The position numbers and the translations under genes were made by a program. Below are positions 1-5,684 of a stretch of DNA of 5,872 nucleotides, piece by piece. Source of the stretch: Actinomycetota bacterium (GTDB taxonomy: Bacteria; Actinomycetota; Acidimicrobiia; Acidimicrobiales; CADCSY01); contig JACOTK010000198.1 of NCBI GenBank assembly GCA_016178435.1, positions 1-5,872 on the forward strand. Reading direction: 5' to 3'. The notes under the pieces are model-generated. The model ran no database searches. It saw only the letters and a program-made list of their open reading frames with translations, and was not told where the DNA came from. The stretch's first letter is position 1. Each line of letters opens with the position of its first letter.

Positions 1-504
1 CACATGATCCCCGCCGACTTCTCCCTGCGCCATCTCGATCTGCACCTCGACGACACCAAACGACCAACCCGACGCCTCGCAACACTCCTGGAGCCACTCG
101 CCGATCGCTACGACGTGGCAATCCTCGATTGCCCTCCCGGCCTCACCTTGACCAGTGAGAGCGTGTTCGCCGCCGTCGACGCCCTCCTCGTGCCGACCAT
201 TCCCACCACGCTGTCGAAACGCACACTCGATCAGCTTTCCGAATTCCTCGGCGACCGCCTCACAAGTCCCGCCATCCTCCCGTTCGCTTCAATGGTCGAT
301 CGACGAAAGAAGCTGCAGCGCGAGCTCGTCGCCGCACTCGCCGCGGAGACTCCGGGCATTCTCGACACCGTTATTCCCAATGCCGTGGTGATCGAGCAGA
401 TGGGCGTCGAGCACGCACCTGTCGCTGTCTACGCCCCGACCAGCCCATCGGCAACAGCCTTCCGTCAGCTCTGGTCCGATGTCGCGGCACGACTCTGGAC
501 ATGA
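1..504 (+). CDS. ParA-family ATPase (partition/MinD-like), 5'-truncated by window edge
   Basis: The reading frame is open from base 1 to the TGA at 502-504, so the start lies outside the window. The ATG at 4-6 is probably internal, because a ParA protein needs about 80-100 further residues carrying the Walker A (deviant P-loop) motif, which is missing here. Counting from that ATG, the segment YDVAILDCPPG (about residues 36-46) is the Walker B/A' region typical of ParA/Soj ATPases. It is followed by DALLVPTIPTTLS (59-71), the family's strand and specificity segment. FASMVDRRKKLQRE (94-107) and the tail with IPNAVVIEQMG and APTSPSATAF also match the family. ParA ATPases dimerise on ATP, bind DNA non-specifically and position chromosomes, plasmids or protein assemblies. 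No ParB gene or parS site is visible, so the cargo is unknown. The gene converges on the glycerophosphodiesterase gene with a 160-nt gap. Family assignment is firm; chromosome segregation as its role is not. Confidence 0.88.
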   Translation, partial: HMIPADFSLRHLDLHLDDTKRPTRRLATLLEPLADRYDVAILDCPPGLTLTSESVFAAVDALLVPTIPTTLSKRTLDQLSEFLGDRLTSPAILPFASMVDRRKKLQRELVAALAAETPGILDTVIPNAVVIEQMGVEHAPVAVYAPTSPSATAFRQLWSDVAARLWT

Positions 505-664
505 CGAATGACCCTGGGCCCGCTTCTTGAGGTTGGCCGACCAGAACCCTTGTGGCTGTTGGGGTTTGGGAGTGGTGGCGACCCGGCTTCGATGGATGGA
601 CGACGCTCCGGCGATGCGATCCACGGCTTGACTCCCTTTGAGCATGGACACGGCGTAACGTCGG

Positions 665-2917
665 TCAGGATTCATACGGGGCCACAGCAGTGACGCCACG
701 GTCGGGCTGATCGGTGAAGAACCCGTCCATGCCGGCATCGAGAAACGCAGCAAGCTCGGCGGTGAGGTTGCCGTATTCGTTGGGGACCGCGCTGCTCTGA
801 AGATTGCCGGGCAAGAAGGCGTTCTCTGCCCGGAACGTCCAGCCGTGCACGACCAGGCCACGGGCATGGGCAAGGGCGATCACCGGGGAGGGTGCGGTCA
901 GGTTGTTGGCAAGGTCTCGGGGGATCATGACGTTCTTGCACACGCCGATGCCATCGGCGTAGCCGGCCACTTCGTCAAGTCCCGCCGCGGTGACCATGTC
1001 GGCATAGGTGCGTGGGTCACCGGCGACGGCGAAGTCCCATGGCGCACCGCTGCAGTTGATGAGCTGCACCAGCCGAACCTTGGTCAGCGTCGCCAGCTTC
1101 TTCAGGTTTTCGACCTCGAAGCTTTGGATGAACACCGGATCTGACCTGCCGTGATAGCCGTTGGCGTTGAGGGCTTGGACCAAAGGCTCCTCGAGGGACA
1201 GGCCGATACCGTCAAAGTACGACGGGTGCTTGGTCTCGGGGTAGATGCCCACCGGTTGGCCGTCGCAGGTACGGTAGCGAGCAGCGAGGTCGAGCACTTC
1301 CTGGAAGGTCGGCACATCGAAGAGGCCGTTGTAGCTCACGTTCTGGGGCCGCACCAATGGAATGCGTTCCGTGGCCCGCAAGGTCTTCAACTCACGAAGG
1401 GTGAAGTCCTCGGTGAACCACCCGGTGACCGAAACACCATCGATGAGCTTGGTGGTGTTGCGTGCTGCGAACTCCGGACGCGAGGCGACATCGGTGGTGG
1501 CACTGATCTCGTTCTCGTGTCGGGCGACGAGAACTCCGTCTTTGGTGGCAACCAAGTCAGGTTCAATCACGTCGGCGCATTGACGAATGGCGAGCTCGTA
1601 GGCAGCCAACGTGTGCTCAGGACGGTAGCCACTGGCGCCTCGGTGACCGATGACGAGGCGCTCGTCGGTGTTGTGCTCGGGAACTCGTGCACCACGTGGA
1701 GAGATCACGATCATCTCGGTGTCATCAGGCGTTCCCGGAACTCGTGCGGCATTGCCGGGATAGTTGTTGTCGTTGGCAATCAAAAGACGACCATCACGCA
1801 GGCGAACAAGCGACTCGACCGACTGCATCGGGAAGGCGAACGGATCGCCCATGCCATAGCCGTCCTCGGGACGACCGTCACCGATGTGGTGGGGGTTCTG
1901 GAGGTAGAGCAGGTCCGTGACCAACTCCTTGACCACGAAACCCTCGAGGTCGGTACGGCGCAGGTCAAAGGTGTACACCTTCTTGGTGACCGAACGAGGA
2001 CCGTCGAGATCGTCGCGTTCGATGACCATCATGCGGTGGTTGGCAACCATGACGGCATCGCCGATGACGAAGGGGTCGGCATCGGTTCGATAAGCCCAAC
2101 GCCTGCCGGTGTAGCCCGAGGTCTTGGTGTCGAACTCATAGATCCACCGGCGACGGGGTTCGGAGTCATTGGTGAGCGCACCCTCAACGATGGGGTAGAG
2201 CATGCGAGTGTTCGCCGATGAGGCCATGGCTTCGAAACCCCGGCTTCGGGGCACCAGCGGTGTCTCGCCGATGGCGAGGAAGGGATTCTGGGGCGACTTG
2301 CCGCCGATGAACGGTACCGGCGCGGCCAAGAGCTTGCCGGTGTGATCCACATGCAACAGAAATGGGCCGAACTCCTCGCCGATCCACAACGTGTCATCAG
2401 GAGCACGGACCACCGACTCGATGTCAAAGTCGGCGCCGGTCAAGAGGCGCTCGGGGGTGGCTTCGTTGACGATAGGAAAAGTGATCTTGTTGTCCGGGTC
2501 GCGAAGCGAGATGAAGCGGCCGACCTCGATGGCGCCGGCGCCACCTTTGGCCGTTTCCCATTTCGGGGTGACGTGGTAGAGGCGAAGCAGGAAGTCAGCG
2601 GAGTTGGTCTTGGCGCCAAAGCCGTTGTCGGGCAAGGCCCAGAAGGTGCCGTCGCCGTTGTCGACCAGACCGGAGAAACCAGGGATGACCTGTCCGGGAA
2701 ATGGGCCGGTGCGGCCGTTGGCAGGCGTGGCCAGAGCACCGGAGGGTGGTCCTGGCGCCTGGTGGTCGGCAGAGAGGGTGGCGCGTTTGTCCAGCTTCCA
2801 TGTGGCCACTGAGTCAGGGTTCGACAACGTCGCTGGTTGGGCCGCAACCGGACCGGCGACTGTGCCCACCAGTCCGAAGAGCACAGTCGCACCTGCAAAT
2901 ACAGCTCGCAACTTCAT
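665..2917 (-). CDS. glpQ: Secreted phytase-like esterase / glycerophosphodiester phosphodiesterase fusion (GlpQ1-type)
   Basis: Predicted 750-residue exported enzyme. Residues 1-26 form a Sec signal peptide: MKLR, a hydrophobic core, then GPVAA with likely cleavage before Q27. Residues about 50-405 resemble the 'esterase-like activity of phytase' family, with SGLVDNGDGTFWALPDNGFG, DFDIESVVRAPDD and WIGEEFGPFLLHVD as landmarks. Residues about 421-742 are a GDPD TIM barrel. HRGASGYRPEHT begins at catalytic H425, the metal ligands E452 and D454 sit in IEPDLVATKDG, H467 is in LVARHENE, E561 is in YPETKHP, and FIQSFE, HGWTFR and DGFFTDQPD follow. The ARHENE pattern is that of the Streptomyces GlpQ1-like GDPD group. 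These enzymes hydrolyse glycerophosphodiesters to glycerol-3-phosphate and an alcohol outside the membrane. The start at 2917 is chosen for its Shine-Dalgarno and because the signal peptide begins there; a TTG 30 nt upstream has neither. All expected GDPD active-site residues appear present. Substrate preference and the activity of the N-terminal domain are inferred. Confidence 0.93.
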   Translation of the reverse strand: MKLRAVFAGATVLFGLVGTVAGPVAAQPATLSNPDSVATWKLDKRATLSADHQAPGPPSGALATPANGRTGPFPGQVIPGFSGLVDNGDGTFWALPDNGFGAKTNSADFLLRLYHVTPKWETAKGGAGAIEVGRFISLRDPDNKITFPIVNEATPERLLTGADFDIESVVRAPDDTLWIGEEFGPFLLHVDHTGKLLAAPVPFIGGKSPQNPFLAIGETPLVPRSRGFEAMASSANTRMLYPIVEGALTNDSEPRRRWIYEFDTKTSGYTGRRWAYRTDADPFVIGDAVMVANHRMMVIERDDLDGPRSVTKKVYTFDLRRTDLEGFVVKELVTDLLYLQNPHHIGDGRPEDGYGMGDPFAFPMQSVESLVRLRDGRLLIANDNNYPGNAARVPGTPDDTEMIVISPRGARVPEHNTDERLVIGHRGASGYRPEHTLAAYELAIRQCADVIEPDLVATKDGVLVARHENEISATTDVASRPEFAARNTTKLIDGVSVTGWFTEDFTLRELKTLRATERIPLVRPQNVSYNGLFDVPTFQEVLDLAARYRTCDGQPVGIYPETKHPSYFDGIGLSLEEPLVQALNANGYHGRSDPVFIQSFEVENLKKLATLTKVRLVQLINCSGAPWDFAVAGDPRTYADMVTAAGLDEVAGYADGIGVCKNVMIPRDLANNLTAPSPVIALAHARGLVVHGWTFRAENAFLPGNLQSSAVPNEYGNLTAELAAFLDAGMDGFFTDQPDRGVTAVAPYES

Positions 2918-2920
2918 GAT

Positions 2921-2930
2921 GTTCCCCTTT
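2921..2930 (-). promoter_or_regulatory. Ribosome binding site of the glycerophosphodiesterase gene
   Basis: Read on the minus strand this is AAAGGGGAAC, six bases (AACATC) from the end of the AAGGGG core to the ATG at 2917. It is a good anti-Shine-Dalgarno match at a normal distance and decides the start in favour of 2917 over the in-frame TTG at 2947, which would give a charged N-terminal extension ahead of the signal peptide. Confidence 0.75.
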
Positions 2931-2953
2931 GCTCGTTCGTGCTTCAAGGGAAC

Positions 2954-2968
2954 CTACGAGACATTCAT
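2954..2968 (-). CDS. Possible four-codon leader ORF (M-N-V-S-stop) upstream of glpQ
   Basis: On the minus strand ATG AAT GTC TCG TAG lies 36 nt upstream of the glpQ start. It is preceded by the best Shine-Dalgarno in the window, AAGGAGG with a five-base spacer. It is in the same frame as glpQ: the TAG at 2954-2956 is the stop that closes the glpQ frame upstream. What is seen is the signal and the stop. That it is translated, or that it regulates glpQ by ribosome loading, reinitiation or arrest, is inference. Alternatives: the sequence is a chance purine-rich stretch, or the TAG is a mutation or sequencing error in a formerly longer gene start. The second is less likely because the signal peptide begins cleanly at 2917. 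Confidence 0.3.
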   Translation of the reverse strand: MNVS

Positions 2969-2973
2969 GGCCG

Positions 2974-2980
2974 CCTCCTT
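2974..2980 (-). promoter_or_regulatory. Strong Shine-Dalgarno sequence in front of the four-codon ORF
   Basis: The minus-strand heptamer AAGGAGG is followed by CGGCC and then the ATG at 2968. It is a near-perfect complement to the 16S rRNA 3' end, stronger than the site in front of glpQ itself. Its presence so far upstream of the annotated start is unusual. Whether it lies within the transcript depends on the unmapped start of transcription. Confidence 0.4.
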
Positions 2981-2983
2981 GCC

Positions 2984-3016
2984 GTCACGTGACAGCCAGG
3001 GAGAGGGAAGATGAAC
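2984..3016 (-). promoter_or_regulatory. PHO-box-like 11-nt repeats overlapping a 10-bp palindrome
   Basis: On the minus strand three consecutive 11-nt units run from 3016 to 2984. The first is GTTCATCTTCC and the third TGTCACGTGAC, so their TCA cores are exactly 22 nt (two repeat units) apart; the middle unit matches poorly. PhoP-binding PHO boxes of Streptomyces are built of 11-nt direct repeats with a conserved GTTCA-type core, and glpQ genes there belong to the phosphate regulon. Bases 2984-2993 also form a perfect palindrome, GTCACGTGAC, which could be an operator for an unrelated dimeric regulator. No convincing -10/-35 pair was found nearby. Phosphate control is inferred. Confidence 0.3.
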
Positions 3017-3031
3017 TTCAACCAGCACCAT

Positions 3032-3045
3032 GTGGACTGGTCCAC
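3032..3045. repeat. Short perfect inverted repeat in the glpQ upstream region
   Basis: GTGGAC and GTCCAC are separated by TG, giving a 14-base perfect palindrome about 115 nt upstream of the glpQ start and 48 nt beyond the sulP stop. A competing pairing, ACCAG at 3021-3025 with CTGGT at 3037-3041, uses part of the same bases. It could be an operator half-site pair or part of the sulP 3' end. A repeat of this length can arise by chance in GC-rich DNA. Confidence 0.35.
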
Positions 3046-3064
3046 CGGAGCCCGCTTCGCCTGC

Positions 3065-3077
3065 CCCTCGCTGAGGG
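3065..3077 (-). terminator. Weak candidate hairpin downstream of the SulP gene
   Basis: The minus strand reads CCCTC-AGC-GAGGG, a five-pair GC-rich stem with a three-base loop starting 15 nt after the sulP stop. No run of U follows, so it is not a canonical intrinsic terminator. Actinobacterial terminators often lack a U-tract, which keeps it possible. Confidence 0.25.
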
Positions 3078-3092
3078 TTGGACGGGCGGCAG

Positions 3093-4865
3093 TCAGCCCT
3101 GAGGCGCCGAGCCGTGCCGCCCAAGGAACCCCTCGAGAGCCGTCGGCAGGGTTGGATACATATGATCAGCGCCGACCCGCGACGTGAAGCCGGCTCGATC
3201 GAGATAGACAGCGAGGTCGTGCTTCACCCGGCCGAGAACAAGCTGGATTCCTCGTGAAGCAAGCTCACTGCGCAGAGCTTCGAGCATGTCGGTGGCAGTC
3301 AGGTCGATCTCGACATTGGCCTCCATGTTGAGCACGACCCATTCGACGGGAGCATCTGCCTCGTTGACGGCCTTGGTGACTCTCCTCCGGAAATCCTCGG
3401 AGTTGGCGAAGCACAAGGGAGCGTCATAGCGGTACACAACCAAGCCGGGGAGGGTGGTGGCATCGGGGTAGTCGTCGATGTCGTGGAGCCCGGCGAGCCC
3501 GGGAACCTGCCCCTGCACGGCGTCATGGGCCCGTGCAATACGGGCAAACAGCTCGACAACACTGAGGGCCACGGCGATCCCGATCCCGGCGAGGAGGTCG
3601 AACATCAAGACCCCGGCGAATGAAGCGGCAGCGACAACAGCCTCACTGCGGCGGAACGCGGCGATCCGGCGCATCTCGGTGAGGTCGATGAGACGCCCGG
3701 CGGCATACACGACGAGCCCGCCCAGGGCTGCCCGCGGGAACGACTCCAACAGCTTCGCCCCGAACAGCAATACCAGCGCGACCGCCACGGCTGCAACGAG
3801 GCTGGTCACCTGGCTTCGAGCACCCGCTGTGTCGGCAATGGCGGTCCTGCTCCCCGAGGACGAGACAGGAAACCCTCCCACGATCCCTGCGGCGGCGTTG
3901 GCCCCGGCCAGGGCCAAAAGCTCCTGGTTGGCGTCAATGCGATCGCCGCGGCGCGTCGCGAAGGCCCGGGCAGTGAGGATGTTGTCCGTGAAGACGACGA
4001 CACAGATACCCGCGGCGGCAGCCAACACGCTGGGCCACAGGTGCGTCGGTATGCCCGGTAACGTCAGGGGAGGGAGACCACTCGGCACCCGGCCGATGGT
4101 CGTGACACCATGGTCTTCGAGGTCGAACATCGCGGAGACCGCGGTGGCGCCGAGAACGACGACGAGCGGACCGGGCACTCGCCGGATTCGCTGCAGCAGC
4201 GTGAGAGCGGCCACAACAGCGGCTCCGACGGCCAGGGGGGCCGGCTGTAGGTCGCCGAGCCGGAGCACGATGTCAACCGCCTGCGCCGGCATGTCACGGC
4301 GCGCTGAGGAGATCCCCGTGAGGTTCGGGAGCTGACTCACGATCATGGTGACGGCGACGCCGGTCATGTAGCCCACGAGGACCGGTCGAGACAACAGGTC
4401 AGCAAGAAAGCCGAGGCGGGTGGTCCAGGCCAGAAGAGCGATGGCGCCAACGGCCAAGGCAAGCGCCGCCGCGATCTGGGCCCGGTCCTGAGGCCCGACA
4501 TCGGCGCCGATGGTGGCAACCGCTGATCCGACCAGCAGCGCCGATGCGCTGTCGGGACCGACCGACAAGCGAGAGCTCGTACCGAGCAGGGCGTAGAGCA
4601 CCAGCGCTCCAAGCGCTGCCCACAGGCCGGTGACCGGTGGAACGCCGGCCAGGCGGGCATAGGCCATGCACTGGGGTACGAGGTAGGCGGCAACAGCGAG
4701 GCCGGCTACGGTATCGCCCCGTACGGTCCATCTCCAGGCGCCGAGAGCGCCGATGCCCGGCATCGTGGGCCGAGGGGGTCGTAGATGTCGAATGGCGGGC
4801 ATCATCACCAGCATGGCGCGTCCGGACAGGGTGTAGGTCTTGCAGGTCGCCGGCGTTCCTTCCAT
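3093..4865 (-). CDS. SulP/SLC26-family anion transporter with STAS domain (putative sulfate permease)
   Basis: Predicted 590-residue inner-membrane transporter. Residues about 50-445 are a long series of hydrophobic segments (ten or more). The SulP signature lies at 64-82, with MAYARLAGVPPVTGLW as its core, followed by GTSSRLSVGPDSASALLVG. GGFPVSSSGSRTAIADTAGA at about 331-350 is the other conserved SulP block. Residues about 471-583 form a cytoplasmic STAS domain including VVLNMEANVEIDLTATDML, with the DxT (D521, T523) at the usual phospho-loop position. SulP proteins move sulfate, bicarbonate or dicarboxylates, usually with H+ or Na+. Actinobacterial members are commonly annotated as sulfate permeases, but the substrate cannot be read from sequence. 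The frame is open to a GTG at 4946 that would overlap the divergent phosphoesterase gene. I chose ATG 4865 because GC-rich third positions begin there and the promoter region stays free; ATGs at 4814, 4805, 4802 and 4763 remain possible and none has a good Shine-Dalgarno. No frameshift or internal stop. Confidence 0.92.
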   Translation of the reverse strand: MEGTPATCKTYTLSGRAMLVMMPAIRHLRPPRPTMPGIGALGAWRWTVRGDTVAGLAVAAYLVPQCMAYARLAGVPPVTGLWAALGALVLYALLGTSSRLSVGPDSASALLVGSAVATIGADVGPQDRAQIAAALALAVGAIALLAWTTRLGFLADLLSRPVLVGYMTGVAVTMIVSQLPNLTGISSARRDMPAQAVDIVLRLGDLQPAPLAVGAAVVAALTLLQRIRRVPGPLVVVLGATAVSAMFDLEDHGVTTIGRVPSGLPPLTLPGIPTHLWPSVLAAAAGICVVVFTDNILTARAFATRRGDRIDANQELLALAGANAAAGIVGGFPVSSSGSRTAIADTAGARSQVTSLVAAVAVALVLLFGAKLLESFPRAALGGLVVYAAGRLIDLTEMRRIAAFRRSEAVVAAASFAGVLMFDLLAGIGIAVALSVVELFARIARAHDAVQGQVPGLAGLHDIDDYPDATTLPGLVVYRYDAPLCFANSEDFRRRVTKAVNEADAPVEWVVLNMEANVEIDLTATDMLEALRSELASRGIQLVLGRVKHDLAVYLDRAGFTSRVGADHMYPTLPTALEGFLGRHGSAPQG

Positions 4866-4872
4866 CTCACTT

Positions 4873-4878
4873 TCGATA
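4873..4878 (-). promoter_or_regulatory. Weak -10-like hexamer in front of the SulP gene
   Basis: Minus-strand TATCGA ends seven bases before the ATG at 4865. That spacing would place the transcription start at the A of the ATG and give a leaderless mRNA, consistent with the lack of a properly spaced Shine-Dalgarno. The last base departs from the TAnnnT consensus and the implied -35 region falls inside the palindrome without matching TTGACA, so the call is tentative. Confidence 0.25.
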
Positions 4879-4890
4879 TGCCGATCGACA

Positions 4891-4911
4891 AGGGACCGGG
4901 CCCCGGGCCCT
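4891..4911. repeat. Imperfect 21-bp palindrome between divergent genes (operator candidate)
   Basis: Arms 4891-4900 and 4902-4911 pair in nine of ten positions around a central C at 4901; the one mismatch is A4895 against G4907. The arms are AGGGACCGGG and CCCGGGCCCT. It lies midway in the 64-nt gap between the SulP gene and the metallophosphoesterase gene and covers the expected -35 regions of both predicted promoters, so one bound protein could affect both genes. The low complexity (mostly G and C) weakens the case for a specific operator. Confidence 0.45.
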
Positions 4912-4916
4912 GTCTC

Positions 4917-4922
4917 TATCCT
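4917..4922 (+). promoter_or_regulatory. -10 element for a leaderless phosphoesterase mRNA
   Basis: TATCCT fits the actinobacterial TAnnnT -10 consensus. Seven bases separate it from the A of the ATG at 4930, exactly where transcription would begin, and there is no Shine-Dalgarno between the two. This combination is the usual mark of leaderless transcripts, which are common in actinobacteria. No good -35 was found; that region lies within the palindrome at 4891-4911. Confidence 0.5.
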
Positions 4923-4929
4923 TGCGGTT

Positions 4930-5541
4930 ATGGCGAACTGGTTCACCGCCGATCTCCATCTCGGCCATCACAACATCATCAGCTACTGCGGCCGCCCGTT
5001 TGCCGATGTCGAGGTCATGAACAACGCCCTGGTCAAGGGGTGGAACGGGGTCGTCGCCGAGGACGACACGGTGTGGGTCGTCGGTGATTTCGCCCTTGGC
5101 AAGATTCTCGAGACGCTGCCGATCGCCTCTTGGCTCCACGGCCACAAGATTCTGGTCGCCGGCAACCACGACCGATGCTGGGCCGGACACGGTCGACGGG
5201 CCGAAGGTTGGACCCAGCGCTACCTCGAGGCCGGATTCGATGAGATCGTTCAGGGGCCGGCGAGGGTCGAGATCGGTGGCAGCACAGTCCTTGTGTGCCA
5301 CTTCCCCTATCGAGGCGACAGCCACGACCATGACCGGTTCATCGGGCATCGACCGATCGACAAAGGCGAATGGCTCCTCCACGGCCATGTGCACGAACGG
5401 TGGGCTCAGAACGGACGAATGATCAATGTCGGTGTCGATGCCACAGCGTTTCGACCGATCGGCTCAGCCGATGTCGCCGAGCTCATCCGGCTCGGCCCGA
5501 CAACCCGCGACCACCACAAACGAACCGATTTGACACCATAA
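4930..5541 (+). CDS. Calcineurin-like metallophosphoesterase of unknown substrate
   Basis: Predicted 203-residue cytoplasmic protein with the complete di-metal signature of the calcineurin-like fold. DLHLGHHNI supplies D8 and H10, GDF supplies D53, GNHD supplies N79 and H80, HFPY supplies H124, and HGHVH (151-155) supplies the last histidines, followed by MINVGVDATAF. The short length and the DLHLGH...GNHD...HGHVH layout match the small 'phosphoesterase or phosphohydrolase' group (COG4186-like) found in bacteria and phages, whose physiological substrates are mostly unknown; phosphomonoesters or phosphodiesters such as nucleotides are the usual guesses. The ATG at 4930 is chosen over the in-frame ATG at 4840 because homology starts there (MANWFTADLH) and a -10 element sits at the right distance for a leaderless message; the longer form would run across the promoter and into sulP. 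It is divergent from sulP and 143 nt upstream of metY. The basic, polar tail after about residue 188 looks unstructured. Confidence 0.9.
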   Translation: MANWFTADLHLGHHNIISYCGRPFADVEVMNNALVKGWNGVVAEDDTVWVVGDFALGKILETLPIASWLHGHKILVAGNHDRCWAGHGRRAEGWTQRYLEAGFDEIVQGPARVEIGGSTVLVCHFPYRGDSHDHDRFIGHRPIDKGEWLLHGHVHERWAQNGRMINVGVDATAFRPIGSADVAELIRLGPTTRDHHKRTDLTP

Positions 5542-5557
5542 CCAGTTTCATCTCCTC

Positions 5558-5661
5558 GATCAGAAGAAGGTCACGCTGCATATCGATGACGGGCTTGGGC
5601 CGGCACGTCCTCACGAAGGTTCCCGAGCGACGACACGTGAACTCGTGGGAAGATCCTGATC
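5558..5661 (+). promoter_or_regulatory. Possible structured RNA leader of metY
   Basis: Three nested pairings can be drawn without conflict. GATCAG (5558-5563) pairs with CTGATC (5656-5661) as a closing stem. GACG plus GGC (5588-5594) pair with GCC (5599-5601) and CGTC (5606-5609), with a TTGG loop and a four-base bulge. TTCCCGAG (5620-5627) pairs with CTC (5642-5644) and GGGAA (5647-5651) across a two-base bulge. The element ends 12 nt before the metY Shine-Dalgarno. Sulfur-metabolism genes of actinobacteria are often controlled by SAM-binding riboswitches, including SAM-IV, but I do not see a full SAM-I or SAM-IV consensus. Stems of this size can occur by chance in GC-rich DNA, and no promoter was located to prove this is transcribed as a leader. 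Confidence 0.3.
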
Positions 5662-5673
5662 AACAACAACGAC

Positions 5674-5679
5674 AAGGAG
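5674..5679 (+). promoter_or_regulatory. Ribosome binding site of metY
   Basis: AAGGAG lies five bases (TCCCC) before the ATG at 5685, a strong and well-spaced site that fixes the start at 5685 rather than the in-frame ATG at 5697. A CAACAACAAC stretch at 5661-5670 just upstream is likely unstructured and leaves the site accessible. Confidence 0.85.
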
Positions 5680-5684
5680 TCCCC

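Noticed and set aside
505..664. Terminator between the convergent ParA-like and glpQ genes
   Set aside because: The best pairing, AACCC with GGGTT near 546-566, has five pairs, a long loop and no U-tract; nothing better was seen on either strand.
289..873. A 194-codon minus-strand open frame across the convergent gap
   Set aside because: It overlaps the 3' ends of both the ParA-like gene and glpQ in wrong frames. The part in the gap (505-664) reads as a fairly plausible peptide including QGFWSANLKKRAQGH, but it has no start signal of its own and I recognise no family. A protein search of that peptide against transposases would settle whether it is a remnant.
1151..2221. A 356-codon plus-strand open frame antisense to glpQ
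   Set aside because: It lies opposite the strongly supported phytase-like/GDPD gene, its translation shows no recognisable domain, and long antisense frames are common in high-GC coding DNA.
2918..2947. Upstream TTG start (2947) for glpQ
   Set aside because: It lacks a Shine-Dalgarno and would add ten charged residues before a clean signal peptide that has its own well-placed ribosome binding site.
3478..4335. A 285-codon plus-strand open frame antisense to the SulP gene
   Set aside because: The translation is rich in Ala, Arg, Ser and Thr with no motif, as expected for a shadow of a membrane-protein gene.
4840..4929. Longer phosphoesterase starting at ATG 4840
   Set aside because: The extra 30 residues show no similarity to the family, overlap the sulP start, and would place the -10 element and palindrome inside the coding sequence.
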